Below are positions 22,544 through 30,658 of a stretch of DNA of 64,000 nt, piece by piece (positions within the stretch are counted from its first letter, which is position 1; each line of letters opens with the position of its first letter). Position numbers and translations under genes: made by a program. The notes beneath the pieces are model-generated. The model searched no databases. It worked only from the letters and a program-made list of their open reading frames with translations, and was not told where the DNA came from. The stretch is from Cephalotus follicularis (lineage: Eukaryota > Streptophyta > Magnoliopsida > Oxalidales > Cephalotaceae). The stretch lies in assembly GCA_001972305.1 (NCBI GenBank), contig BDDD01000378.1, forward strand, positions 72,996-136,995, in the 5' to 3' direction.

Positions 22544-23179
22544 TGTAACACCCCCGATGGTGGGAGCCCTTACAGGTTATAATACCAAACTGAAACATAA
22601 CAGAATACTTAAACAGAAGACTGATGCGAAACGGATGTGGTGGTCTGAAACATAACTTATAACAAATCTGATGTTTAACAAAGTCTAAAAATTTTAACAA
22701 ATCATAAACTGAACATAACCGGAAAACAAAACCAAAATCTGGAACTGTTTCTAATGAAAAAGCAATCTGATCCTACTGGAAGAACACAAAAGACCAACTC
22801 CTAGATGATCCTCTGACAAGTGGGTAACTCTCATCACATGTTTCCCCCATCCTTCTGAAAACTTGCCGCATAGAAACAAAAGCGCGGCTGAGCAAACCTC
22901 AGTACGGATAAGGAATTAAAACAGTAAACGATAAACAGAATATCTTGAACTTTGGAATACAACAAAGTAACATAGTAAATATTCTTGAAATGTAAAACAT
23001 AATGTTTAAAAACGAGCAGTTTTAAAATCATCATAATTTTACGAATAGCAGAATACCATAATTCAAAACTTTATCTAATTTCATAATTCCATAACAGAGA
23101 ATTTCTGACATACATACATATATAGGTGCAAGGGGTTTGCGAGGCCCACATGCTCTGACGGAAAAGTCGTGCATGGTAC
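22544..23179 (-). repeat. D 3' LTR, distal part
   Basis: Matches 44302-44937 of the 5' LTR base for base apart from scattered substitutions, and ends with GGTAC, the left TSD of element C. The LTR resumes at 33781. Confidence 0.95.
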
Positions 23180-24131
23180 TGTTGATACAGAAATCCTTCT
23201 CTCAACAGTATCCTACGTGGAGGACTTTTATTTGTTAAGAGAAACGCTAGTCAAGGATGCCTAGAGGAAGACTTCGATCTCTAATCCCTGCACAAAGTAA
23301 CAAAATTGTGGAAAGTCCAGGAGGTTGTTCTCCCGGGGACACTCCGACGCTCAAGATAGACAGGGTGCAGAGGAATAAGGTTTTTTTGCAATGTAAAAAT
23401 GGCTGACCTTTGTTCAGTCCGTTGAACTTGTATTTATAGTGGTGTTTTGTAACGGTTTGAGCGTGAAATTCGGAGGTTGTAGCTGTCCCCTAGGGAAATG
23501 CCGAAGATCTCGGTCATTCCCCTTGATCTCCGCTAGAAATGTCGATGTTTCCTTTGTTTGTAGTTGGTTATGACACTATCTCTTCATTTGGATAAGTACA
23601 AATCCCAAGAAATCAGGTGGAGTTAATTCCCTTATCCCATAGATAAGGTAGAGGTCCTCCGTTGCGGGACTGTAGAGGAAAGCTATTGTGATACTGCTGC
23701 CGAGGTTATGGTCCTCTTGCTTTCCCTTTTTGCTTCTCCGTAGTGTGTGCTTAAGGTGCTAGGTCCTCTTTAATTCGAGGACAAAACCTTTTTGAATATG
23801 TCTGAGGAGGAGGTCCTTAGTTTATATGTAGTGGCGGGTGTGTCTCATGTTCCATGTCTTATAGGTAACCTGGGCAGAGGAAGTCCTCGGCCCCGGCACC
23901 CGGGATGAGGTCTTCTGACCCGAAGTCCGAGGAGGATCCTCGGACTTGATGTCTTAGTATGTTCTCTTCAAAAAATAATGGTTCTCAGCTCTGGGTCCGA
24001 GGAGGATGTCTTCTGCTATGTTAGCGTTCCTCGGCATGATCTCCTGTCGAGCTCCCAATTCCCTCTGGACAACTGGTCAAGTCTGCAGTGGACACGTGTC
24101 CTTCTTAATATAAACAGATTTTCCCCCATCA
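23180..24131 (-). repeat. 3' LTR of C
   Basis: 952 bp. Minus sense starts TGATGGGGGAAAATC. TATAAATA on minus near 23431-23440 is the probable TATA box. In contrast to the other LTRs, it has only an isolated TCGA motif (about 23542) and no palindrome cluster. Instead it is rich in CCGAGGA/TCCTCGG words. Confidence 0.95.
23923..23947. repeat. 11-bp inverted repeat in C LTR
   Basis: Arms AAGTCCGAGGA (23923-23933) and TCCTCGGACTT (23937-23947) are perfectly complementary around a GGA loop. The other LTR keeps it unchanged (about 33571-33595). The words TCCGAGGAGGAT recur nearby at 23996 and 24544. Confidence 0.9.
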
Positions 24132-24142
24132 TATGCCCCCCT
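24132..24142 (-). promoter_or_regulatory. polypurine tract of C
   Basis: On minus AGGGGGGCATA directly precedes the 3' LTR start TGATGGGGG. Correct place for plus-strand priming. Confidence 0.8.
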
Positions 24143-24558
24143 GGTCCTTATTCTCTGACCTTGGTCAGAGGAGGAGGATCAGAGTTGAGAGCCGTGGCCC
24201 GGGCAAGAATCCTCTGCAGTGCTTCCTGGTAGCTTTTCCTTGTACAAGTGGGCTGAGGCTGAGAGTGTTGCCTTTGTCGTTCCTCTGACACAGAACCTAG
24301 TCTGCCTGAACTGAGGATCAAAGCCTGCCCCTTGGTCTGCCATTGATTTTATTAGCTGGCCTTGAGTTGCGAACCGATATGATTAGCATTTAGGTTGCGT
24401 ACTAAATACTCTTCACACGTGGCATGCTCAAAACATCTCCCGCCTCTGCCTTTTTATTTCTCGCGCCTATCTCCTCATTTCCCACGTCTGATTTGAGGAT
24501 CCGTTTCCCAACCGTTGGATCTGTGCAAGGTGTAGGGCCAGGATCCGAGGAGGGGGTC

Positions 24559-24565
24559 TATAAAA
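24559..24565 (+). promoter_or_regulatory. probable TATA box of the antisense gene
   Basis: TATAAAA in the context GGGGGTCTATAAAAGC, outside the LTR, 209 bp upstream of the ATG at 24774 and on the strand opposite to gag-pol. A possible donor GGTAAGT follows at about 24690 in the leader. This suggests the antisense gene has its own promoter. Interval 24132-24558 shows no gene. Confidence 0.6.
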
Positions 24566-24773
24566 GCTTTTGTTCTTCTCACAGCAAAACTTTCGTCTCT
24601 TGAATCTTCAGAACTTACATTGTTTTTGAGACCTTGCCGAATCTGCAGTGCCTTTAGCACCCTATTCCAACCCTTCGAATCAAAGTCTTTGGTAAGTTTC
24701 TGTCATCTCTTTGCTTTTCCAGATCGTTCTAAGGTTTTTTCTTTAGCGATTTCTTCTTCTTCATCTCTAACTC

Positions 24774-25556
24774 ATGGCTAGTCAAGAACAATCTAATGGG
24801 TCTTCTTCTACTCCTCCCCTGTCTGTTGAGCCTTTGGCCATGGTGGTTCCCACCGCCGAAAGGCCACTTGGTGTTAAAGGTACTCTGGGGGCTGCGGTGG
24901 GTGACCCTGATGCACCCACTGCAGAGGCCAATCCTCTTCCTGATGATTGTGTCTTCGATGTAAGCACCCTCAGCCAAGCTAAGGTGGAAAATATGTCTGC
25001 AAAGTACAACTTCCCTCGTGGGTTGACCTACTGTCTTCCTAAGGATCCTCGGATAGTTACCATGAGCCGAGAAGGTCACTTTGTGATCTTCGAAGGGGCA
25101 CTTTCCCATGGTCTGAGGGTCCCAGTTCCTTCCTTTGCCATCTCTGTCTTGGTTAGCTTTAGTCTTCATCCCTCACTTCTTCAACCTCAGTCTTGGAGCT
25201 TCATAATAGGCTTCCTCGTTAAATGTATAGAGTCCGAGGTGGACGCGACTGTGAACCTGTTCAAAGAGTTTCACGTCCTCTTGGCCACCCCTAAAACGAT
25301 CGGGTATTTTTTCAAGTCCCGTTCTGGGGTGAAAAAGCTTCTCCTCAACCCTAGCAAATCCATAAAAAACTGGAGGAGGAAGTACTTCTTGATAAAGGAC
25401 TTCGAAGGATTTACTCCCTCTCCCTGGTGCAACTCCCTGGACACTAAATCTCTGAACAAGAGGTCTCGTCTGACCTCGGCTGAGAAGATCAGCCTTAATA
25501 AACTCTTGGCCCTTGAGCCAGAGGATGTAAACTCCACCTTAGCGAGGATCGTTTGA
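24774..25556 (+). CDS. antisense gene of C, first coding block
   Basis: 260 codons from ATG (MASQEQSNGSS) to TGA. The middle (CLPKDPRIVTMSREGHFVIF, FAISVLVSFSLHPSLL) resembles plant transposon-borne proteins listed as 'putative gypsy type transposon' (Pfam PF04195 from memory). The last third has NWRRKYFLIKDFEGF, often seen after it. Tat-lineage elements are known to carry antisense ORFs between INT and the 3' LTR; their role is unknown. The TGA at 25554 may result from a one-base shift, since the next frame continues with an acidic stretch (DGSEDDVSEGEGEQ) to about 25670. No catalytic motif is seen. Confidence 0.7.
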   Translation: MASQEQSNGSSSTPPLSVEPLAMVVPTAERPLGVKGTLGAAVGDPDAPTAEANPLPDDCVFDVSTLSQAKVENMSAKYNFPRGLTYCLPKDPRIVTMSREGHFVIFEGALSHGLRVPVPSFAISVLVSFSLHPSLLQPQSWSFIIGFLVKCIESEVDATVNLFKEFHVLLATPKTIGYFFKSRSGVKKLLLNPSKSIKNWRRKYFLIKDFEGFTPSPWCNSLDTKSLNKRSRLTSAEKISLNKLLALEPEDVNSTLARIV

Positions 25557-25777
25557 TCCAAGCCGGACTGAGTGTAGTCCTCGGACAAAGATCTCGCTCG
25601 GACGGATCTGAGGACGACGTCTCAGAGGGAGAGGGAGAACAAGATAGTCCTCGGCCCCCAATGTTGGAACCAAACTGTATAAAGCCTTTGTCTCCTCCGT
25701 TCCTTCTGCTAATGCTATTTTTATTGATTTTTGCATTTTTGGATCTCTGATTCTAACTCTCATGTCTTCTATCAGCT
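25557..25777 (+). other. inter-exon stretch, possible intron 1 of the antisense gene
   Basis: The first about 110 bp look coding in a shifted frame; the rest (25670-25776) is T-rich and ends TTCTATCAG just before ATGGCTCC, a good acceptor. A possible donor is the GT at about 25662. I could not fix the donor, so the intron is tentative. Confidence 0.45.
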
Positions 25778-26299
25778 ATGGCTCCTCGCCGCGATTTCTC
25801 TGCTATCATGAAGGCCACCGACCAGAGGAAGGTCCCTGTAACTACTGTGCCGAAGCCTAAGGGGAAGGCCCCTGTGGCCGAGGGGTCAAGGCCGCAGGCC
25901 AAGACTCCTCCTCCTACTAGGGTGCCTGTTGCTGCCACTGAGAAGAGGAAAGAAGCCAGCAAACGGGCTGCCGATAGCACCTCCACTGCTGAGCACGCTC
26001 CTCTGACGAAGAAGAGCAGGAAGGGGAAGGTTGTCGATGGGACCAAGAAAGGGAAAGAGGTCGAGGATGTGGCTGCCCTCGGATGAAGCTCCCAGGACCT
26101 AATCATCATTCCTCCAACTCGGGCGGTGGACGAGCTGCTTAATGAGTACGAGGACATGGACTGCCAAAAACTAAACCTGAATGGTCCTGGAGTCCCCCAA
26201 GCAATTAGTCGGCTGGTCTTCTTCCCCATGGAGATGGAGGCAAGGCAGAGATGGTCCAACGAGGAGTTGGTGACCCATTGTCTGAGGAGAAACTTGAGG
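25778..26299 (+). CDS. antisense gene of C, second coding block
   Basis: Begins ATGGCTCCTCGCCGC and is lysine-, proline- and alanine-rich (KPKGKAPVAEGSRPQ, KKSRKGKVVDGTKKGK), a low-complexity basic linker that could hold nuclear localisation signals. One in-frame TGA at 26084-26086 breaks it; the same frame then runs on (DELLNEYEDMDC, PQAISRLVFFPMEMEARQRW) to ..NLR, where a GTAAAT donor sits exactly at a codon border. The frame matches the third block across the intron. Confidence 0.65.
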
Positions 26300-26382
26300 G
26301 TAAATGATCTCTTCCTTAGTTGCCTTGATTTCTCTTGTACTTTGGTTCTTCATAATTACTAACATTTGTACTCCTCTGACAG
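26300..26382 (+). other. intron of the antisense gene
   Basis: 83 bp, starting GGGTAAATGATC (GT at 26300-26301) and ending CTCCTCTGACAG (AG at 26381-26382). It is T-rich, with stops in all three forward frames, and contains TTACTAAC about 25 bp before the acceptor, a fair branch site. Removing it joins two same-phase open frames (phase 0). Size and composition are typical of small plant introns. Confidence 0.75.
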
Positions 26383-27213
26383 GCTTTGAACAACACTCAA
26401 CTGCTTGTGGACAACTTCTCTGCAATAGTATCCAGGGACAGAGAGCTGAGGTCGAGCATGGCCTCGTTGGAGGAAACTGCCCGCTCGGCACAGGCTCAAC
26501 TGAACGAGGTTCTCAAGGTTCAGGAGTCCTTGGTCGAGGAGAAGAAGCAAGCGATTGAGGACTTGGAGGAGGAGAGGGCCGAGAGGAAGGGGCTGGAGGC
26601 CAAGCTGGACCGAGCCGAGAAGAAAATCGATGATCTGGTAGCCAGGCTTGAGCGGCAGCAGAGGAGAGAGATGGAGAAGCTGAGGATGGAACAAACCCAG
26701 GCAGTGGCAGACTTCAAGAACTCGGAGGAGTTCAAGGAGTTGATAAGGTCCTCTGTGGAGGAGTTCAAGAGCTCAAACGAGTTCGATGAGCCAGTGTTCT
26801 TGGAAGCGGTCGAGTACTTTCGTCGGGGCTTCTATGCTTGCGGGAATTGGGTCTCTTCTCTGCATCCCGAGGTCTCGCTGGATGAAGTAGTGTATGTTCC
26901 CTCTGCCAATGCATTTGAATTCTACCCAGAGGGAATTGATGCAGTGGAGGAGAAACTTCGTCAGACATTGGAGGAAGGAGTCTCGTCTGCCATGGTGGAT
27001 GATCTGCCAACTCCAACTTCACCTGACTTGGTTATTCTTGCTGTGGATCCTGCTGCCACCTCAGACCCCTTAGCTCTTCCTTCTTCTTTAGCTCCAGAGG
27101 ACCCTTTTACTGGCCTTGGCGATCCTCCTCTTACAATTATTGATAATACTTCCTCAGATGCTCGGCATTCCAAGCTCTTGGAATCTCCCTATCCCCCAAA
27201 GTTTCAAGTTTGA
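26383..27213 (+). CDS. antisense gene of C, coiled-coil block
   Basis: 276 open codons to TGA 27211-27213. Roughly residues 20-130 are strongly charged with heptad spacing (DLEEERAERKGLEAKLDRAE, RREMEKLRMEQ), a long coiled coil. Then a conserved-looking segment (FLEAVEYFRRGFYACGNW) and a Ser/Pro/Asp-rich tail. Such coiled-coil ends are common in the antisense ORFs of plant gypsy elements. The last 77 bp overlap tail to tail with integrase on the other strand. Function unknown; I assign none. Confidence 0.75.
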   Translation, partial: ALNNTQLLVDNFSAIVSRDRELRSSMASLEETARSAQAQLNEVLKVQESLVEEKKQAIEDLEEERAERKGLEAKLDRAEKKIDDLVARLERQQRREMEKLRMEQTQAVADFKNSEEFKELIRSSVEEFKSSNEFDEPVFLEAVEYFRRGFYACGNWVSSLHPEVSLDEVVYVPSANAFEFYPEGIDAVEEKLRQTLEEGVSSAMVDDLPTPTSPDLVILAVDPAATSDPLALPSSLAPEDPFTGLGDPPLTIIDNTSSDARHSKLLESPYPPKFQV

Positions 27214-28633
27214 ATGTTCCTGGGCGGAGGACCCTTTTGATCTTGTATGGCCCTTCCCAGGCAGGGGCTAGCTTTCCTCTGGTACAAGTAGGATCTGCAA
27301 TCGCTGAGTTGCGTAGGACTAGATCTCCTTGCCTTAGTGGTCTTGGGCTTACTCTTTTGTTGTAGTAGCGGCTTACCCTCTGCTGGTAGGCAGCAACTCT
27401 GATCATAGCCTTATCTCTGAGTTCTTCCACTAGGTCGAGGATGATCCTCAGCCCTTCTTCGTTGTTGTCTTCAGTAAAGTGCACAACTCTTGGTGATTGT
27501 ACTTCAACTAGTATCACGGCCTCTGCTCCGAAACATAAACTGTATGGGGATTCTCCGGTGGTAGTCCGAGGAGTGGTTCTATATGCCCATAATACACTTG
27601 GTAATTCCTCGGTCCACCTTCCTTTACTGTCTTCTAGGTGCTTTTTCAAACCTGAGATGATTTCTCTGTTGATCACCTCGGCTTGGCCAATACTTTGAGG
27701 GTAGGCTACCGAAGCAAGCCTATGATCTATCCTCCATTCTCTGCAAAAGTCCCGGAAGGCTTGGCAATCAAACTGCTTACCGTTATCGGTGATAATTGTC
27801 TTTGGGACTCCAAACCTGCAGATGATTGACTTCCACACAAAGCTCTCCGTGTTCTTCTCTGTTATTGTTGCCAGAGGTTCTGCTTCCACCCACTTAGTGA
27901 AATAGTCAACCGCTACAATGAGAAACTTCCTCTGGCCTGTTGCCATAGGTAATGGTCCGACGAAGTCCATTCCCCACTGTGCGTAGGGCCACGGGGCCGT
28001 AATTGATGTCAGAGGTTGAGAAGGCCTTCTACTTATATTGGCGTTCCTCTGACACTTATCGCACTTCCTCACTAAGTTTATAGCATCTTGATGCATGGTC
28101 GACCAGTAGTAGCCTTGCATTAATAGCTTGTGAGACAAAGTCCTGCCCCCAGTGTGGTTGCCACAAATCCCTTCATGAACTTCCCTTAGAGCATAATCAG
28201 CCTCTGAGGGGTTCAAACATCTCAACCAAGGAAATGAGAAAGACCTTTTGTAGAGGATCCCATTTCGAAATTGGAATCTGTTTGCTCTGTAAACCAGCTT
28301 CCTCGCCTCCACGGGGTCCTTGGGAAGGATCCCGTCCCTTAGCCAACTAATAAAAGGAGTCATCCAATTTGGCTCCTGTGGAACATCTATGTCCATTACC
28401 TCTGCTTCAGAGATTGTCGGACGATCCAGGTAGTCAACTAGCACTGTTTGATTTTTCTCCAACTCCTCTGTCGTTGCTAGCTTTGACAATTGGTCTGCTC
28501 TGACGTTCTCTGCTCTAGGCACTTTAACAATTCTTAAAACTTCGAAGGCTGATTTCATGCCCTGAAAATGGGATAAGTATTTCATCATAAGGTCTGCTCT
28601 GGCCTCATACTCCCCATTCGCCAAACCAACCAC
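27137..28633 (-). CDS. pol: C: RNase H end and integrase
   Basis: 498 open codons. Residues about 1-55 finish the second RNase H (VPRAENVRADQLSKLAT). INT then shows the zinc finger (H in VHEGICGNHTGG, CDKCQR), core Asp in WGMDFVGPLP, Asp in IITDNGKQF, and the Glu in AYPQSIGQAEVINRE, followed by LWAYRTTPRTTTGESPYSL and a C-terminal GPYKIKRVLRPG block ending at TAA 27137. All three catalytic residues are present. The upstream TAG at 28634-28636 separates it from the rest of pol, so this is an open fragment of a broken polyprotein. Confidence 0.9.
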   Translation of the reverse strand: MVGLANGEYEARADLMMKYLSHFQGMKSAFEVLRIVKVPRAENVRADQLSKLATTEELEKNQTVLVDYLDRPTISEAEVMDIDVPQEPNWMTPFISWLRDGILPKDPVEARKLVYRANRFQFRNGILYKRSFSFPWLRCLNPSEADYALREVHEGICGNHTGGRTLSHKLLMQGYYWSTMHQDAINLVRKCDKCQRNANISRRPSQPLTSITAPWPYAQWGMDFVGPLPMATGQRKFLIVAVDYFTKWVEAEPLATITEKNTESFVWKSIICRFGVPKTIITDNGKQFDCQAFRDFCREWRIDHRLASVAYPQSIGQAEVINREIISGLKKHLEDSKGRWTEELPSVLWAYRTTPRTTTGESPYSLCFGAEAVILVEVQSPRVVHFTEDNNEEGLRIILDLVEELRDKAMIRVAAYQQRVSRYYNKRVSPRPLRQGDLVLRNSAIADPTCTRGKLAPAWEGPYKIKRVLRPGTFKLETLGDREIPRAWNAEHLRKYYQ

Positions 28634-28882
28634 TAGCTAAGAATCACTCGAGGCTTCTATCCTCTGCACCTCCAAGTGCTTCCGAATTGTTAGTCCAGCT
28701 ATCAGAGCTTCCCACTCAGCTTCATTATTTGTAGCTTTGAACTTAAACCTCAGAGCATATTCCAACGTCCAACCATCTGGACTAGCCAATACTAATCCTG
28801 CCCCACTGCCAGTGAGGCATGAGGATCCATCCACTGATAACTTCCACATCCCCTTCTCGATCTTGGAAGGGCTCTCCTCCAT
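28470..28882 (-). pseudogene. pol: C: second (archaeal-type) RNase H
   Basis: Carries WKLSVDGSSCLTGSGAGLVL and KATNNEAEWEALIAGL, the signatures of the additional RNase H domain of Tat elements, with Asp and Glu active-site positions visible. Two stops affect it: TGA at its start (28883 border) and TAG at 28634-28636, which splits the domain. The domain follows the normal Ty3-type RNase H, the dual arrangement known in this lineage. Confidence 0.85.
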
Positions 28883-30658
28883 TCACTCCGTAGCTGTATT
28901 ATCTCCAACAAAGTCGGCCAGTACCTGTGATTTGATTGCTGGTCTGGCTTCGAACTTCACATCATAATCACCTAGCTCGACTGACCACTTAACTAGCCTG
29001 CCCGAGGTGTCAGGCTTGGCGAGAACCTGTTTGAGTGGTTTGTCAGTCAAAACCTTGATTGTATGGGCTTGAAAATATGGCCTCAATTTTCTGGCCGAGA
29101 TGATCAACGCATAAGCAAACTTCTCCACCTCTGGGTACCTTCCCTCTGCATCGTTCAAAGCCTTGCTCACGTAGTACATCGGCCTTTGAACTTTTTCCTC
29201 TTCTCTGACTAACACTGCACTCACTACGCCCGAGGTGGCCGCAAGGTACAAATATAGGACTTCTCCATCCTTAGGTTTTGAGATCAGAGGAGGAGAAGCC
29301 AAGTATTCCTTCAACTTGTCGAAGGCTGCTTGACAATCGTCGGACCACGAGAATCCCTTGGGATCTCTAAGTATTTTAAAGAAGGGAAGGCACTTCTCTG
29401 CTGACTTGGACACAAACCTACTCAGGGTTGCAATATTCCCATTCAATCTCTGCACATCCCTGATGGTTTGAGGTGGCCTCATGCTTTGAATGGCCGAGAT
29501 CTTCTCTGGGTTGGCCTCTATTCCTCTGCTAGAGACCATGAATCCGAGGAACTTTCCCGAGGTGACCCCAAACGTGCACTTGGACGGATTGAGCTTCATA
29601 TTATACTTTCTCAGCACTTCAAACGTCTCCTCCAAGTCTTTTATGTGGGGTCTCCTGGCTGGGGTTTTGACGAGCATATCGTCTATGTACACCTCCATGT
29701 TCTTCCCAATCTGAGGCTCAAAAATTTTGTTGACCAGGCGCTGGTAGGTGGCCCCTGCATTCTTCAAACCAAAGGGCATAACCTTGTAGCAGTACATTCC
29801 TCGGTCTTTTATGAATGCTGTCTTGTCCTCATCTGGCTTGTACATGGGGATTTGATTATATCCCGAGTAAGCGTCCAAGAAGCTCAATATTCTGTAACCC
29901 GAGGTTGTATCTACCAGCTGGTCTATCTTTGGGAGAGGGAAGTGATCCTTTGGGCAGGCCTTGTTGAGGTATGTGAAGTCTATGCACATCCTCCATTTGC
30001 CATTGGATTTTTTGACCAACACCGAATTTGCTAGCCAGTCCGAGTAGTGCACTTTTCTTATAAAATCTGCCTGCAACAGCTTGCTCACCTCCTCGGCTAT
30101 TGCCTGCTGCCTCTCAGGGGCAAAGTTCCTCTTCTTTTGTCTGGTCGGGGGCCTGGCTGGGTCCACGCTTAGTTTGTGAACCATTACATTTGGGCTGATG
30201 CCAGGGACCTCCTCTGCCGACCATGCAAAAACGACTTTGTTATCTCGGAGGAATGTTATTAATTCCCCCTTCTCCACCTCTCCAAGTTGTGAGCCAACTT
30301 GGAATACTCTCTCAGTGTTACCCTCTTCCACGGGCACTTGGAGGACATCCTCAACAGGCTGTGGACGCTCTGGTTCCACGTCTCCTCTGAGCTCCACGTT
30401 TGCTATGGGGAGGACCTTGCCCTTCCCCTTGTCCGAGATGGCAGTTTTATAGTATCGTCTTGCCACCTCTTGGTCTCCTCTGACCTCCCCCATGCCAAAC
30501 CTTCTGGGAAACTTCATCAATAAGTGTCTTGTAGACACTATGGCCTCCAACAAGTTCAGACCTGGTCGCCCCACTATAGCATTGTATGGGCTTGGGGTAT
30601 CCACCACCAGGAACGTCATCTGTACCTGAGTCTGACGTGGATCCGTGCCTGCAACCAC
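28883..30658 (-). CDS. pol: C: protease end, reverse transcriptase and RNase H
   Basis: 591 open codons, the longest frame of the window. Order: late protease block YNAIVGRPGLN, linker, RT with VHYSDWLANSVLVKKSNGKW, the FLDAYSGYNQIPM block, active site in YIDDMLVKT, then tether and the Ty3-type RNase H (LYLYLAATSGVVSAVLV, where the family's Asp is usually seen, so this domain may be weak). It ends at the TGA before the second RNase H. RT looks intact by motif. Confidence 0.9.
   Translation of the reverse strand: MVAGTDPRQTQVQMTFLVVDTPSPYNAIVGRPGLNLLEAIVSTRHLLMKFPRRFGMGEVRGDQEVARRYYKTAISDKGKGKVLPIANVELRGDVEPERPQPVEDVLQVPVEEGNTERVFQVGSQLGEVEKGELITFLRDNKVVFAWSAEEVPGISPNVMVHKLSVDPARPPTRQKKRNFAPERQQAIAEEVSKLLQADFIRKVHYSDWLANSVLVKKSNGKWRMCIDFTYLNKACPKDHFPLPKIDQLVDTTSGYRILSFLDAYSGYNQIPMYKPDEDKTAFIKDRGMYCYKVMPFGLKNAGATYQRLVNKIFEPQIGKNMEVYIDDMLVKTPARRPHIKDLEETFEVLRKYNMKLNPSKCTFGVTSGKFLGFMVSSRGIEANPEKISAIQSMRPPQTIRDVQRLNGNIATLSRFVSKSAEKCLPFFKILRDPKGFSWSDDCQAAFDKLKEYLASPPLISKPKDGEVLYLYLAATSGVVSAVLVREEEKVQRPMYYVSKALNDAEGRYPEVEKFAYALIISARKLRPYFQAHTIKVLTDKPLKQVLAKPDTSGRLVKWSVELGDYDVKFEARPAIKSQVLADFVGDNTATE

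Noticed and set aside
25753..26259. 168-codon ORF on - opposite the antisense gene of C
   Set aside because: Shadow of the Lys/Pro/Ala-rich block; low complexity and no support.
29468..30034. 188-codon ORF on + opposite RT of C
   Set aside because: Shadow of the strongly conserved RT frame on minus; no independent motif.
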